Assembly: GCF_900109525.1 (NCBI RefSeq) | Contig: NZ_FOAN01000010.1 | Span: 155,039-219,038 of the forward strand | Source: Allobosea lupini | GTDB taxonomy: Bacteria > Pseudomonadota > Alphaproteobacteria > Rhizobiales > Beijerinckiaceae | Direction: 5' to 3' | Length of the DNA: 64,000 nucleotides | Shown: one piece after another, positions 18,076 to 26,853 of the stretch | Numbering within the stretch: position 1 is the first letter of the stretch | How the letters are laid out: each line of letters opens with the position of its first letter | Made by a program: the position numbers and the translations under genes | The notes under the pieces: model-generated | Told to the model about the DNA's origin: nothing | The model's database searches: none | Seen by the model: the letters and a program-made list of their open reading frames with translations, nothing else

Positions 18076-18711
18076 ATGATCACGCTTCTTCCCCTCGTCT
18101 TCGCCCGCGCGGCGGCCTTCGCCGTGGCCGGGATCGCCCTTGCACCTGCCGATCTTGCCGCCCAGGCCGCCGGCCAGACCTATGTTCGCCGCGACGAATG
18201 CATCGAAGCCGGCAAGCTCTCGGCCGAACAGTGCGAGCACGCCTATCGCAACGCCCGCGCCGAATTCGAGCAGAAGGCGCCGCGCTATGCTTCGCGCAGC
18301 GCCTGCGAGCGCGTCCATAAGCGCTGCGGCGCCCAGGTCTCGACCACTGGCGGCTGGGACGCGCTGGCGCGTGGCGGCGGCGGGCAGTCCTACGTGCCGC
18401 GCTTCGTCGGCATCCGGGTCACTGGCGAGGGCGCCCAGGGCAAGGCCTTTCCGATCATCGAGGGCACGGGCAAGGTCGCCTTCTCGGCGCGTCAGGTCGC
18501 GGCGCTTGACGACCAGGTCGCGGCCCGCCGGGCGGTGATGGGCGGCGGCGGCCAGCACCAGCAGGCGAGCGGCCCCTATGTCCGCCGCGGCGACCGCGAC
18601 GATACGGTGCGCGTGCCGATGCAGGAGAAGAAGATCGGCTCCGACGTCGCGCCCGGGCTCTATGTCGATCCGGACGGGGTCGAATGGTACAAGCCGGCAC
18701 ATCGGCGCTGA
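18076..18711 (+). CDS. secreted DUF1190-like protein
   Basis: A 211-residue exported protein. The mature region begins with a cysteine-paired block: RRDECIEAGKLSAEQCEHAY, then SACERVHKRCG. This is the layout of the YgiB-like DUF1190 family, four cysteines that probably form two disulfides. ATG 18076 is preceded by GGAAG. A GTG at 18043 that overlaps the synthetase stop would add an N-terminal piece in front of the signal peptide and is less likely. The function is unknown. Confidence 0.65.
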   Translation: MITLLPLVFARAAAFAVAGIALAPADLAAQAAGQTYVRRDECIEAGKLSAEQCEHAYRNARAEFEQKAPRYASRSACERVHKRCGAQVSTTGGWDALARGGGGQSYVPRFVGIRVTGEGAQGKAFPIIEGTGKVAFSARQVAALDDQVAARRAVMGGGGQHQQASGPYVRRGDRDDTVRVPMQEKKIGSDVAPGLYVDPDGVEWYKPAHRR

Positions 18712-18771
18712 GGACAGGTGCGCAACCGGCGCTTGTCGCCGGGCGCTGGTATCGCTAACCAGTCTCGCCGC

Positions 18772-18858
18772 GCGGACGTGGCGAAACTGGTAGACGCAAG
18801 GCACTTAAAATGCCTCACCGGAAACGGTATGCGGGTTCGATCCCCGCCGTCCGCACCA
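18772..18858 (+). tRNA. tRNA-Leu(UAA)
   Basis: An 87-base cloverleaf. The acceptor stem GCGGACG pairs with CGTCCGC and the 3' end ACCA is encoded. The anticodon loop CTTAAAA has TAA in the centre, and a long variable arm of the type II class lies before the GGTTCGATCC loop. It decodes UUA and perhaps UUG. Confidence 0.97.
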
Positions 18859-18938
18859 TCATGCCCCTTTGCGGGAGGGCCAGCCCGAGACGAAGAGGCC
18901 AGCCCATACGCGCGGGAACCCTTTGGCCCACCGGAAGC

Positions 18939-19361
18939 CTACTTGCAGTCCAGCTGCTCGATCCGCGGCAGGCCCGACAGGCGGACTTTTGGATTGTAGG
19001 TGACGGAACAGCTCTTCGTGCCGGCCGGAAGCTCCTGGGCCAATGAGATCGAGGTGCCGGCATAGCCGCATTCGATCCAGGTTCGGCGCTCGGACGTGCT
19101 CGCGAACTGCCAGGTGGAGACCTCGCGATCCCTGACCTTCCGTGTCGCATCCGGGGCCAGGCTGACCTGCTCGCTCGGCTGGCCGTCATAGAAGGTGACC
19201 TGGCTGACGCGATGCGGCGTCTTGCTGCGCAGATCGCGCCAGCCCGGAATGGCCGCGGTGAGCTGCTGCTGCGTCTCAACTTCGGCCGGGCATTGCGGCG
19301 CCGCGAGCGCCTCGCCGGCGAGGACCACGAACAGTCCCGCTGCCATCAAAATCCTGCTCAT
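18939..19361 (-). CDS. STY0301-like periplasmic protein, candidate immunity protein
   Basis: A 140-residue protein with a signal peptide (LFVVLAGEALAAP), started at ATG 19361. The mature part has four cysteines: CPAEV near the N-terminus, ECGYAG, SCSVTYN, and a final DCK. This resembles the STY0301 family. It begins 14 bases after the stop of a BPSL0067-like cysteine hydrolase. A cytosolic enzyme gene followed by an exported partner gene is the usual order of effector and periplasmic immunity pairs. Family assignment is from memory of conserved motifs. Confidence 0.6.
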   Translation of the reverse strand: MSRILMAAGLFVVLAGEALAAPQCPAEVETQQQLTAAIPGWRDLRSKTPHRVSQVTFYDGQPSEQVSLAPDATRKVRDREVSTWQFASTSERRTWIECGYAGTSISLAQELPAGTKSCSVTYNPKVRLSGLPRIEQLDCK

Positions 19362-19375
19362 GCCGTATCGCCCCG

Positions 19376-19777
19376 CTACCATTCGATCGCTGAAAACGCG
19401 TTGCCGTCGTTGCTCAATCCCGATTTCGTCGGTGTCCAGCGAATTGTACGACGCCTGACCTCCCCTTGCGCGCGCCATTGATCGAGGACCTGAATCCCGG
19501 TGGCATCCTGGCCCAGATAGATCGCCGCGTGCTTGCCGGTGCTGCCGGTCTGCGGATATTTTCCGTCGACGAATGTCGCGATGGCCGTGCCGACCGGAAG
19601 CACGGGGCCGTCCTTGGTGACCTTGCGCCCCTCAATCCAGAACTTGGTCTGCGGGGCTTTGAGCGTCTGCTGGATGAACTCAACGCATTCTGCATTGCCT
19701 TTTGCGTTGGTATAGGAGGTCCCAGCATAGCTTTGCTCGAGCGTCTTGCCGCTCTCTGGTTTTAGAATGTGCTCCAT
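19376..19777 (-). CDS. BPSL0067-like cysteine hydrolase, candidate effector
   Basis: A 133-residue protein without a signal peptide. The pattern is NlpC/P60 or CHAP-like: cysteine 31 in AECVEFIQQ and histidine 83 in GKHAAIYLG, a VLPVGTAIATF strand between, then VLDQW. These match the BPSL0067 family, in which type VI secretion-linked amidases occur. The exported partner gene follows directly. No secretion genes are in the window, so the delivery route is unknown. Confidence 0.65.
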   Translation of the reverse strand: MEHILKPESGKTLEQSYAGTSYTNAKGNAECVEFIQQTLKAPQTKFWIEGRKVTKDGPVLPVGTAIATFVDGKYPQTGSTGKHAAIYLGQDATGIQVLDQWRAQGEVRRRTIRWTPTKSGLSNDGNAFSAIEW

Positions 19778-20070
19778 GCTGGACCTCGTGAAATACTTAA
19801 ATCGAGGGGCGCTCTGAGCCGGCGCATTCCTTCATAAGGAAACTACGTAACTTTGCGCCCGGCCCTCGGAGCCATTGTGCACATTTGACCGACTATCGGC
19901 AGTAACCGCCGCTGGGACGCGAAATTTATACCTCCGCGGGCGAGTTCAAAATTTGGATTGATTTGCATGGGCCGAACGGCGTAACCGCCAGGCCTTCAAC
20001 TCACCTGGCAGCAGGGGCGGTATCGCCCTTGCTGCTTTTGTCCTGGCACTGGCAATCGCCTGTCCGGAGC

Positions 20071-20397
20071 TTATTTGACCGCGGAGAAGGCCGTCGGCGC
20101 CAAAATCTGGCTGACGACGTTTTCGATGATCTGGCCGTCCGCTTCGCTCCTGGTGCGTGCCTCGGTCCACTCCGGATCGGTCGCGAACGCCGTCCATTTC
20201 GTCTCGCGCTCGGCGAGCGATTCCCAGGCCAGGAAATAGGTCAGGTCGCGATTGGACTCCCCGATCAGCGTGGTGAAGAATCCGGCTTGCCGGATACCGT
20301 GCTTGTCCCACAGCTTCAGCGTGGCCTTGTCAAAGCGGTCGAGCAAAGCCGGAAGCCGACCAGGCAGGCAGCGATACACGCGCATTTCGTAGATCAT
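20071..20397 (-). CDS. NIPSNAP family protein
   Basis: A 108-residue dimeric alpha+beta-barrel protein. The N-terminal IYEMRVYRCLPGRL and the central TYFLAWESLAERE are family hallmarks, as is the GESNRDLTYF turn. Members are small cytosolic proteins; a biochemical role is not established. It is followed by a gap of about 92 bp and then an MFS gene on the same strand. Confidence 0.85.
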   Translation of the reverse strand: MIYEMRVYRCLPGRLPALLDRFDKATLKLWDKHGIRQAGFFTTLIGESNRDLTYFLAWESLAERETKWTAFATDPEWTEARTRSEADGQIIENVVSQILAPTAFSAVK

Positions 20398-20489
20398 CGA
20401 AAATCACGTCCTGTCATTGGTTTTGCTGCGAGCAACTGGCCGCAAGGTTAGTCTGTCCCGATAGAGTGGCCCAGCCCCGGTCGCGCGGT

Positions 20490-21713
20490 CTAGCCCCGCT
20501 TGTGCTCCACCTTCGGCAGGAACCAGGCCAGGAGGCCGATCGCCGGCAGGAAGGCGCAGATCCGGTAGACCGCCTCGATGCCGATCCAGTCGGCGACCTC
20601 GCCGAGGATCGCCGCCGCGAGGCCGCCGAGCCCGAAGGAGAGTCCGTAGAACAGGCCGCCGATCAGGCCGATCCGGCCCGGCATCAGCTCCATCGCGTAG
20701 ATCAGGATCGCGGCGAAGGAGCTCGCCATGATCAGGTTGATCACCACCGTCAGCACGCCGGTCCAGAACAGGTCGGCAAAGGGCAGCATCAGCGAGAAGG
20801 GCAGGGCGCCGAGGATCGAGAACCAGAGGATGCGGTTGCGGCCGATCCGGTCGCCGATGATGCCGCCGGCGAGCGCCCCGACGGCGGCGGCCGCGAGGAA
20901 GAGGAACAGCATCAGCTGCGAGCCCTGCACGGAGATGCCGAACTTCCCGATCAGGTAGAAGGTGTAATAGGAGCTGAAGCTCGACGAATAGGCGTTCTTC
21001 GAGAACAGCAGGATCACCAGGATGGTGATCGCGAAGGCGATCTGGCCATTGGTGTGCGCAGGCGCCGCCGGGGCGGGTGCCGCGGCCTTGGCGGGCTTCG
21101 CTGCAGCGGCGGCAGCGGCCGCCTTGCTCAGCTCGGCATAGCGGCGCGCCGTCCACACCATCAGGATCATGGCGAGCAGGGCCGCGGCCGAGAACCAGGC
21201 GACGCTGGCCTGGCCGCGCGGGACGATGATGAAGGCGGCGAGCAGCGGGCCGAGGGCGCCGCCGCTCTGGCCGCCGACCTGGAAGATGCCCTGCGCCAGT
21301 CCCTGCTGGCCGCCCGAGGCGTTGCGGGCCATGCGGGTGGCTTCCGGATGGAAGATGGACGAGCCGAGGCCGACGCAGGCAGCCGAGATCAGCAGCAACG
21401 CATAGCTGCCGGCATAGGCTAGGCCGATCAGCCCGGTCAGCGTGCAGCCCATGCCGACGACCATCGAATAGGGCATCGGGTTCTTGTCGGTGTAATGGCC
21501 GACGACCGGCTGCAGCAGCGAGGCGGTGATCTGGAAGGTCAGCGTGATCAGGCCGATCTGGCCGAAATCGAGCGCATAGGCCGTCTTGATGATCGGATAG
21601 ATCGCCGGGATCAGCGACTGGATCATGTCGTTGAGCAGATGCGTCGCGCTGAGCACGAACAGCACCGGCAGGTCGGCGCGGCGGGTCTGTGCGATCGGCT
21701 GGCTGACGTTCAT
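20490..21713 (-). CDS. fsr: MFS transporter, fosmidomycin resistance (Fsr) family
   Basis: A 407-residue inner-membrane exporter with twelve predicted helices in two halves, separated by an alanine-proline-rich cytoplasmic loop near residues 195-225. Family-specific segments include HLLNDMIQSLIPAIYP at the first helix and SIFHPEATRMA in the fourth. Members export fosmidomycin and other drugs or metabolites. ATG 21713 is preferred over an upstream in-frame start. The gene lies downstream of the thiY-type gene on the same strand, with a gap of about 180 bp, so read-through is possible but not shown. Confidence 0.88.
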   Translation of the reverse strand: MNVSQPIAQTRRADLPVLFVLSATHLLNDMIQSLIPAIYPIIKTAYALDFGQIGLITLTFQITASLLQPVVGHYTDKNPMPYSMVVGMGCTLTGLIGLAYAGSYALLLISAACVGLGSSIFHPEATRMARNASGGQQGLAQGIFQVGGQSGGALGPLLAAFIIVPRGQASVAWFSAAALLAMILMVWTARRYAELSKAAAAAAAAKPAKAAAPAPAAPAHTNGQIAFAITILVILLFSKNAYSSSFSSYYTFYLIGKFGISVQGSQLMLFLFLAAAAVGALAGGIIGDRIGRNRILWFSILGALPFSLMLPFADLFWTGVLTVVINLIMASSFAAILIYAMELMPGRIGLIGGLFYGLSFGLGGLAAAILGEVADWIGIEAVYRICAFLPAIGLLAWFLPKVEHKRG

Positions 21714-21891
21714 GCGGATGATCGATCCGGGCGCAAGCTTGGATGGCGGGCGAGGGCCGCCCGATAGCTGCAAAGCCGGCTCATACCACCGTGTTCGGCT
21801 GAAAACCCAGAGCCCACAGCACAGGTCCGCCCTGATGTGGACGCGGGATCGGGCGCGGCGGCCGTCGAGAGCGGCCGTCGCGATCCGCCCG

Positions 21892-22851
21892 CTATTTCAC
21901 TTCGCCGGCGATCTCGGCGAGCGCCGGGGCCTTCTGGATCAGGCCGCGCTCGACGAGGAAGGTGCCGAAGCGCTCATAGCGGCCCTGGTCGAGGGCGCGC
22001 GGGCGCTTGGCGAAGCGCGGCAGCGTGTCGGTCCAAGCCTGGCGATTGAGCGCGTCGTCGAGATCGGGGTGGGCGGCGATGAAGAGCTTCCAGGCTTCCT
22101 GCGGGTGGTTGGTGAGATAGAGCGCCGCTTTCTCGATGGCGGCGAGGAAGCGAGGCAGGCGGCTGTCACCGACGGCGTCGCGGCGGGTGATCAGGATCAA
22201 TTCGTCATAGGCGGGAACGCCGTGCTCCTCCGGATAGAAGGCGGTGCCGGGATGGCCTTCGAGCCTCATCTGGGTCAGCTCGAAATTGCGGTAGCCGCCG
22301 ATAGTGGCGTCGACCTTGCCGCCGATCAGCGCGGCCGAGAGCGCGAAGTTGACGTTGACCAGCTTGACGTCGTCGAGCTTCAGGCCGGCCTTGGCCAGCA
22401 TCTGGCCGAGCAGGGTGGTCTCGGTGCCGGAGACGGCATAGCCGATCGTCTTGCCCTTGAGATCGGCGAGGCTCTTGATCGGGCCATCGGCCTTGACGAT
22501 GACGCTGTTGAGCGGCGTCTCGACCAAGGTGCCGACGCGGGCGATCGGGATGCCGGCGGCATGGTCGAGATAGAGATTGGGCTGGTAGTGGATGCCGATA
22601 TCGGCCTGGCCGGCGGCGACGAGGCGCGGCACGGCCGAGGGGTCGGATGGCGGCACCATGGTGACCTCGAGCCCGGCCTCCTTGAACAGCCCAAGCTTGT
22701 CGGCGACGACCAGCGGCGCGTGGTCCGGATTGACGAACCATTCGAGCATCACGGTGAGCTTATCGGCGGCGCGGGCCGGGCTGGCGAGGCCGGCGGCCAA
22801 AGCGAGGCCGGTGGCGAGCAGAGCGCGTCGGGTGAGGGCGCGGAGGGTCAT
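21892..22851 (-). CDS. thiY: ABC transporter substrate-binding protein, thiamine precursor (ThiY-like)
   Basis: A 319-residue NMT1/THI5-type periplasmic protein with a signal peptide (ALLATGLALAAGLASPARAA). The segments LEWFVNPDHAPLVVA, GIHYQPNLY and YEVTMVPP-like near residue 63 fit binding of a pyrimidine such as HMP or formylaminopyrimidine. It is downstream of the permease gene and of a TPP riboswitch, which supports thiamine precursor uptake. The start is ATG 22851. Confidence 0.85.
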   Translation of the reverse strand: MTLRALTRRALLATGLALAAGLASPARAADKLTVMLEWFVNPDHAPLVVADKLGLFKEAGLEVTMVPPSDPSAVPRLVAAGQADIGIHYQPNLYLDHAAGIPIARVGTLVETPLNSVIVKADGPIKSLADLKGKTIGYAVSGTETTLLGQMLAKAGLKLDDVKLVNVNFALSAALIGGKVDATIGGYRNFELTQMRLEGHPGTAFYPEEHGVPAYDELILITRRDAVGDSRLPRFLAAIEKAALYLTNHPQEAWKLFIAAHPDLDDALNRQAWTDTLPRFAKRPRALDQGRYERFGTFLVERGLIQKAPALAEIAGEVK

Positions 22852-22894
22852 CGGGCGAAATCCTTCTGCGTGATCGATTTGAAGCGGAGTGACG

Positions 22895-23638
22895 TCACGG
22901 CTCGCTCGCCCAGGGAATGAGGCGCGGGCCGAGCGCATCGACGAGATGGCGCAGGACGAGGCTGAGCACGGCGAGCACGGTCATCGCGGCGAAGACCGTG
23001 TCGGTCTGCATGCGGGCATTGGCCTGGACCATGACGAAGCCGAGCCCGGCCGAGGCACCGACCCATTCGCCGATCACCGCGCCGAGCGGCGCGAGCGGGG
23101 CCGCGACCCTGAGGCCGGTGAGCAGGCTCGGCATCGCCAGCGGCAGGCGGACATAGCGCAGCGTCTGCCAGTGCGTCGCCGTGGTCAGCGCCGTGGCGTC
23201 GATCAGCTCCGGGTCGGTCCGGCGCAGGCCGTCGGTGAAGGCGGAGGCGACGGGAAAGAAGATGATGATCGTCGCCATGATCACCTTCGAGCCCATGCCG
23301 AAGCCGAACCAGACGACCAGCAGCGGCGCGATGACGAAGACCGGGAAGGATTGCAGCACCAGCAGGATCGGCCAGAGCAGGCGCCCGAGCCGCGGCAGTG
23401 CCACGATCGCTAGCCCCGTCAGCGCGCCGAACGCCGAGCCGAGCACGAAGCCGAGCGCCATCTCGGCGATGGTCGTCAGGCTATGGCCGAAGAGGAAGCC
23501 GGGCTGGCGCTGGAAAGCCAGGGCGACATCGAGCGGCGAGGGCAGGATGTAGCGCGGCGGCTGGAACAGCCAGATCGCACTTTGCCAGACGAGCAGCAGG
23601 ACGAGAACCGTGCGCAAGGCAAGGGCGAGCGCGGCCAT
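22895..23638 (-). CDS. thiX: ABC transporter permease, thiamine precursor (ThiX-like)
   Basis: A 247-residue inner-membrane permease with about six helices and the BPD_transp_1 EAA-like loop (DPELIDATALTTATHWQTL). The start ATG 23638 gives a normal length; longer frames run back into the riboswitch. Together with thiY it forms the core of an uptake system, but the ATP-binding subunit is not at this locus. Confidence 0.87.
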   Translation of the reverse strand: MAALALALRTVLVLLLVWQSAIWLFQPPRYILPSPLDVALAFQRQPGFLFGHSLTTIAEMALGFVLGSAFGALTGLAIVALPRLGRLLWPILLVLQSFPVFVIAPLLVVWFGFGMGSKVIMATIIIFFPVASAFTDGLRRTDPELIDATALTTATHWQTLRYVRLPLAMPSLLTGLRVAAPLAPLGAVIGEWVGASAGLGFVMVQANARMQTDTVFAAMTVLAVLSLVLRHLVDALGPRLIPWASEP

Positions 23639-23751
23639 CACCGGTCTCGCGGAAGCCGAGCTGCGCTCTATCGCGTCCTGCGTCGTCAAAATCCGCCTTT
23701 CGGGTGGAAGGCGGGCGCGGGGAAAAGCGTTTGCGAGGCTGCCCCGAGCGA

Positions 23752-23832
23752 CTCCCTCCGCCAGCATGATCTGGTTCAGGTTCGAAGGGTGCTTCTCAGC
23801 TCGCCCTGCGGCGAACGCCCCCGTCTCTCGAC
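23752..23832 (-). promoter_or_regulatory. TPP riboswitch (THI element)
   Basis: Read on the minus strand, the conserved CTGAGAAGCACCCTTC block is followed by GAACCTGAACCAGATCATGC and GGCGGAGGGA. This is the core of the thiamine pyrophosphate aptamer, with the usual CTGAGA loop and the ACCTGA-NCCAG helix. It lies about 115 bases before the thiX start and after the tenA stop, so it should repress thiX-thiY when TPP is plentiful. tenA lies upstream of it and must be controlled separately or by another element. Confidence 0.93.
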
Positions 23833-23891
23833 CGTCCTTGTGACAGAGCGGCCGGCGGCTGTCACGCCTGTCTCAGAACAGCCGGTGCGGG

Positions 23892-24539
23892 TCAGGCTTT
23901 GCCGTCATAGGCCGAATCGAAGAACGCCTTCTCCAGCGCGACCGCGCGCAGGAAGAAGTCCCGGCTCGTTTCCGCCTCGCTTGGGCCAACGCGATCGAGC
24001 TCGCTCCGCAGGAAGCCGACGAAGTCGCGGAAGTCGGGATTGTCGTGCAGGGTGATCCATTCGGCATGGATGAAGTTCGCCGGCAGCGGCTGCGAGGCCT
24101 GCTGCGCCCAGTCGAGATAGAGCCATTCGGCGACGACCAGCACGGAGAGGGCGGCGGCGTAGGAGCGCGTCGCGGCGGCCTCGCGCATGATCGCCTTGAA
24201 GCCGGCGGTCGCCTTGCTGTCCGGCGGAGCCGTGCGATCCTGCTCGCTCACGCCGAGCGCCTCGAAGGAGCGCAGGAAATAGGTGTTCTCCTCGCCGCTG
24301 ACCATGCCGATGAAGCGGCCGAAGCGGATGCGGGCCTCGAAGCTGTCGGCGCTGGCGAGCGCGCCGCCGAGCAGGCTCAGGAAGCTGTCGATGAAGCGGT
24401 GATCCTGGACGAGATAACGGATCATGACCGCGTCGGAGACCGAGCCGTCCAGCAATTCGCGCACGAAGCGATGGCCGACGGATTGCGACCAGGCCGGCTG
24501 GCTGGCCTGGCGCAGGGTCTCGGTGAAACGTTCGGTCAT
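23892..24539 (-). CDS. tenA: TenA family aminohydrolase/thiaminase, TenA_E type
   Basis: A 215-residue helical-bundle protein. TenA enzymes hydrolyse aminopyrimidine derivatives to salvage HMP for thiamine synthesis. The active-site cysteine of the TenA_C type is absent: the region reads LSVLVVAEWLYLDW, with a glutamate in the matching region, which is the TenA_E pattern. Conserved FIHAEWI and a late glutamate are present. The neighbouring thiamine genes and riboswitch support the role. Confidence 0.85.
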   Translation of the reverse strand: MTERFTETLRQASQPAWSQSVGHRFVRELLDGSVSDAVMIRYLVQDHRFIDSFLSLLGGALASADSFEARIRFGRFIGMVSGEENTYFLRSFEALGVSEQDRTAPPDSKATAGFKAIMREAAATRSYAAALSVLVVAEWLYLDWAQQASQPLPANFIHAEWITLHDNPDFRDFVGFLRSELDRVGPSEAETSRDFFLRAVALEKAFFDSAYDGKA

Positions 24540-24597
24540 GAGGTCGGCCTTTCGCTGATCGGGCTCTCCCTATCAGCGTCGCCGCTACTACCGCACG

Positions 24598-25770
24598 CTA
24601 TTTCAGCCGCGCCGCGACGATCTTGGCGAGCTCGCCGACGCGCTGCTTCGCCTGATCATGCAAGGCCTGATCGCGCTCGCCGCCGGAGACACGGACCTCG
24701 ACCGTCGTCAGGCCCTTGCGGATATGGATGCGGTTCATGATGTCGAGCGCCGCCTCGTCGCCCAGGCCCGCAACCGGCGTCTTCGCCTCGGACACCTTGA
24801 TCGCGCTCTGGAACCAGCGCTTCGAGAGATCCTCATTGGCGGCGACATTGCGGACGCTGACCTGGATCTGGTTGAGCTCGATCGTACGCTTGCCGTCCTT
24901 CTCGACAGTGCGCTTGGCGTCGAACTGGCAGCCGATCGGGTTCGGCAGCGCTTCCTGCCGGTTCTCGCGGCTCTCATGGGTGATCTTGCCCATCAGCTTG
25001 CGGGCATCGCCGATGGTCATGCCGGGGAAGGTGGCCTTGATCTCCTCGGGCGTCAGCAGCGCGCAGGCATCCGGCCACTGCTCGACCGGGGCGACGGAGG
25101 AGGGGCGGGTGTCCGTCGGCACGGTCACGGCACTGTTCGTCGCCACCTGCAGGGTCGTGTCGACCATGCCGGTGCCGCCCTGCCAGCGTGCAGCGGCCTG
25201 CTTCGCCAAAGCGAGCGCGTTCGGCGCGGTCTGCTCGGAATAGAGGTCGAGCGAGACGGCATAGATCAGGTCGTCCTTGCGGGCGCGGATCACCACGCTC
25301 GAGGAGTTGGTTTCCTGGAAAGCCTCGTCGCCGATGCCGCTTACCGGCTCGAGCTTGAGCGTGATCTTGGGATCGGCCGCGACCTTCTCTCGCGTCGCCT
25401 TGATCGAGGCGAAGGCCTGAGCCGGCGTCTCGCGGCCCCTGGCGACGCCATCCCAGCGGATCACCGTGACCGAGGCGAAGCGGGCATGGTCGAGCTTCGA
25501 AGTCGGGCTCGGCAGCTTCACCGAGTACATGCAGCTCTCGGCATATTGCGGGCCGCGGCTGATCGGGCTCAGCGTCGGCCCCTTGGCGGTTATCGGGCGG
25601 CCGGGAAAGAGCGCCTCCAGATCGGCCTGCGGCAGCAGGCGGCAGGCGTCGGGCGCCCTGCCCGCAGCAGTGGCCGGTTCGGTGGCGGGTGTCGTCGTGG
25701 TGGTCTGGGCGAGGGCGGGGCCGGCGAGCGCCAGCAGCAGCGGGGTCACGAGCACGGAACGGGCGAGCAT
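24598..25770 (-). CDS. exported protein with two repeated domains
   Basis: A 390-residue protein with a signal peptide ending LAGPALAQ and a threonine-rich linker. Two similar units follow. One starts DACRLLPQADLEALFPG at about residue 41 and the other DACALLTPEEIKATFPG at about residue 233. Each holds cysteines and a GDEA motif (VSGIGDEAF and VAGLGDEAAL). The fold may resemble DUF3558-like lipoproteins, though no lipobox is present. No role is known. Confidence 0.75.
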   Translation of the reverse strand: MLARSVLVTPLLLALAGPALAQTTTTTPATEPATAAGRAPDACRLLPQADLEALFPGRPITAKGPTLSPISRGPQYAESCMYSVKLPSPTSKLDHARFASVTVIRWDGVARGRETPAQAFASIKATREKVAADPKITLKLEPVSGIGDEAFQETNSSSVVIRARKDDLIYAVSLDLYSEQTAPNALALAKQAAARWQGGTGMVDTTLQVATNSAVTVPTDTRPSSVAPVEQWPDACALLTPEEIKATFPGMTIGDARKLMGKITHESRENRQEALPNPIGCQFDAKRTVEKDGKRTIELNQIQVSVRNVAANEDLSKRWFQSAIKVSEAKTPVAGLGDEAALDIMNRIHIRKGLTTVEVRVSGGERDQALHDQAKQRVGELAKIVAARLK

Positions 25771-26015
25771 CGGATCAGGTCTCCAGGGACGGGCGCGCCA
25801 CGGTCGATCGCGGCTGCGCCGTTCGGGGACGCGTCAATCTAGGGGGAGGGTGGCGCGATCATGGCGCCGCACGGGCCGCGACAATGGTTGCTGACAAGGA
25901 CTGTCAGCCGGAAGGACAGCCCGCCGAGCCTGCGGCACGCCGGACATCCGATCGAATCATCGGTCCAGGGTGTGCTGTTTTGCGAGCGCTGCGCCGTGCG
26001 CGGACGCGCCGGGAT

Positions 26016-26444
26016 TCAGTTCGGCCGGCGGGCCAGCGCCAGAGCGGCGCGCTTCGACCAGAGCCGCTCGCACAGGCTCACGACGGCAAGCCCGCTGACG
26101 CCGCCCATGATCTTGACCAGCGCATCCAGCCCGCGGGCATGCCGGCTCGCCTCGAAATGCTGGGCGATCTCGAGGCCGGCGGCGCCGGCGACGATGCACA
26201 GGAGAATCGCGCCCTTGCGGGCCGGATAGGCGATAGCGAGCGCCGCCGCGGCGACCAGATAGGCGATGAAGCGTTCGAGCTGCGGACCCATATGCGCAAG
26301 ATGCGGGCGCGCGCCGATCGGTGACAGCGTCGCGAACACGACGAGGGCGACGGCGCCCCAGCCGATCAGCGCAGCCCAGCGGCGCATGGAACGCTCGTCC
26401 CCGAAGAACCGCATCGCCGCCTTCTGCGTCTGCCGTTGCACCAT
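26016..26444 (-). CDS. VanZ-like membrane protein
   Basis: A 142-residue inner-membrane protein with about four helices. The opening ALVVFATLSPIGARP and the later LEIAQHF segment with the acidic residue match the VanZ-like family. ATG 26444 has GGGGACGG upstream. The role in resistance implied by the name is not general in this family. Confidence 0.75.
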   Translation of the reverse strand: MVQRQTQKAAMRFFGDERSMRRWAALIGWGAVALVVFATLSPIGARPHLAHMGPQLERFIAYLVAAAALAIAYPARKGAILLCIVAGAAGLEIAQHFEASRHARGLDALVKIMGGVSGLAVVSLCERLWSKRAALALARRPN

Positions 26445-26502
26445 TCCGTCCCCGGAAAGCAGAAAGGGCCCAAGCGGTCATCGCTCAAGCCCTCGAAAAT
26501 GC

Positions 26503-26577
26503 TGGCTCCCGGAGCAGGATTCGAACCTGCGACCAATCGATTAACAGTCGATTGCTCTACCGCTGAGCTATCCGGGA
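26503..26577 (-). tRNA. tRNA-Asn(GUU)
   Basis: Read on the minus strand, the acceptor stem TCCCGGA pairs with TCCGGGA and a genomic CCA follows. The anticodon loop CTGTTAA gives GTT. The TAGCTCAGC D-arm and GGTTCGAAT T-loop are standard. Encodes a 75-base product. Confidence 0.97.
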
Positions 26578-26769
26578 TCGGTGGGCGGCGTATACCGACG
26601 CTGCCGGGAACACGCAACCCCTTTGCTGGCATCTGACCGGAGAAAATCGTGGGAAGACGATCTGCCCTATCGTCAATTCACAGTGGCGCGAGAGTTTCGG
26701 TTGCGGCGCGCCGCGGCATGTGGTTATAGGCCCAGCCGTGGAGCGCGCCTTTGGTCACGCTCCCTGGAT

Positions 26770-26843
26770 GGCCTCGTGGCGGAGTGGTTACGCAGAGGAC
26801 TGCAAATCCTTGCACCCCGGTTCGATTCCGGGCGAGGCCTCCA
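26770..26843 (+). tRNA. tRNA-Cys(GCA)
   Basis: A 74-base cloverleaf with acceptor stem GGCCTCG pairing with CGAGGCC, a discriminator T and an encoded CCA. The anticodon loop is CTGCAAA. It is the border of the island described below: an integrase remnant begins 10 bases past its 3' end. Confidence 0.97.
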
Positions 26844-26853
26844 ATCCCATTTA

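Noticed and set aside
20490..21713. MFS gene as a thiamine transporter in the riboswitch operon
   Set aside because: Sequence features place it in the fosmidomycin exporter family, and it is not a substitute for the missing ATPase.
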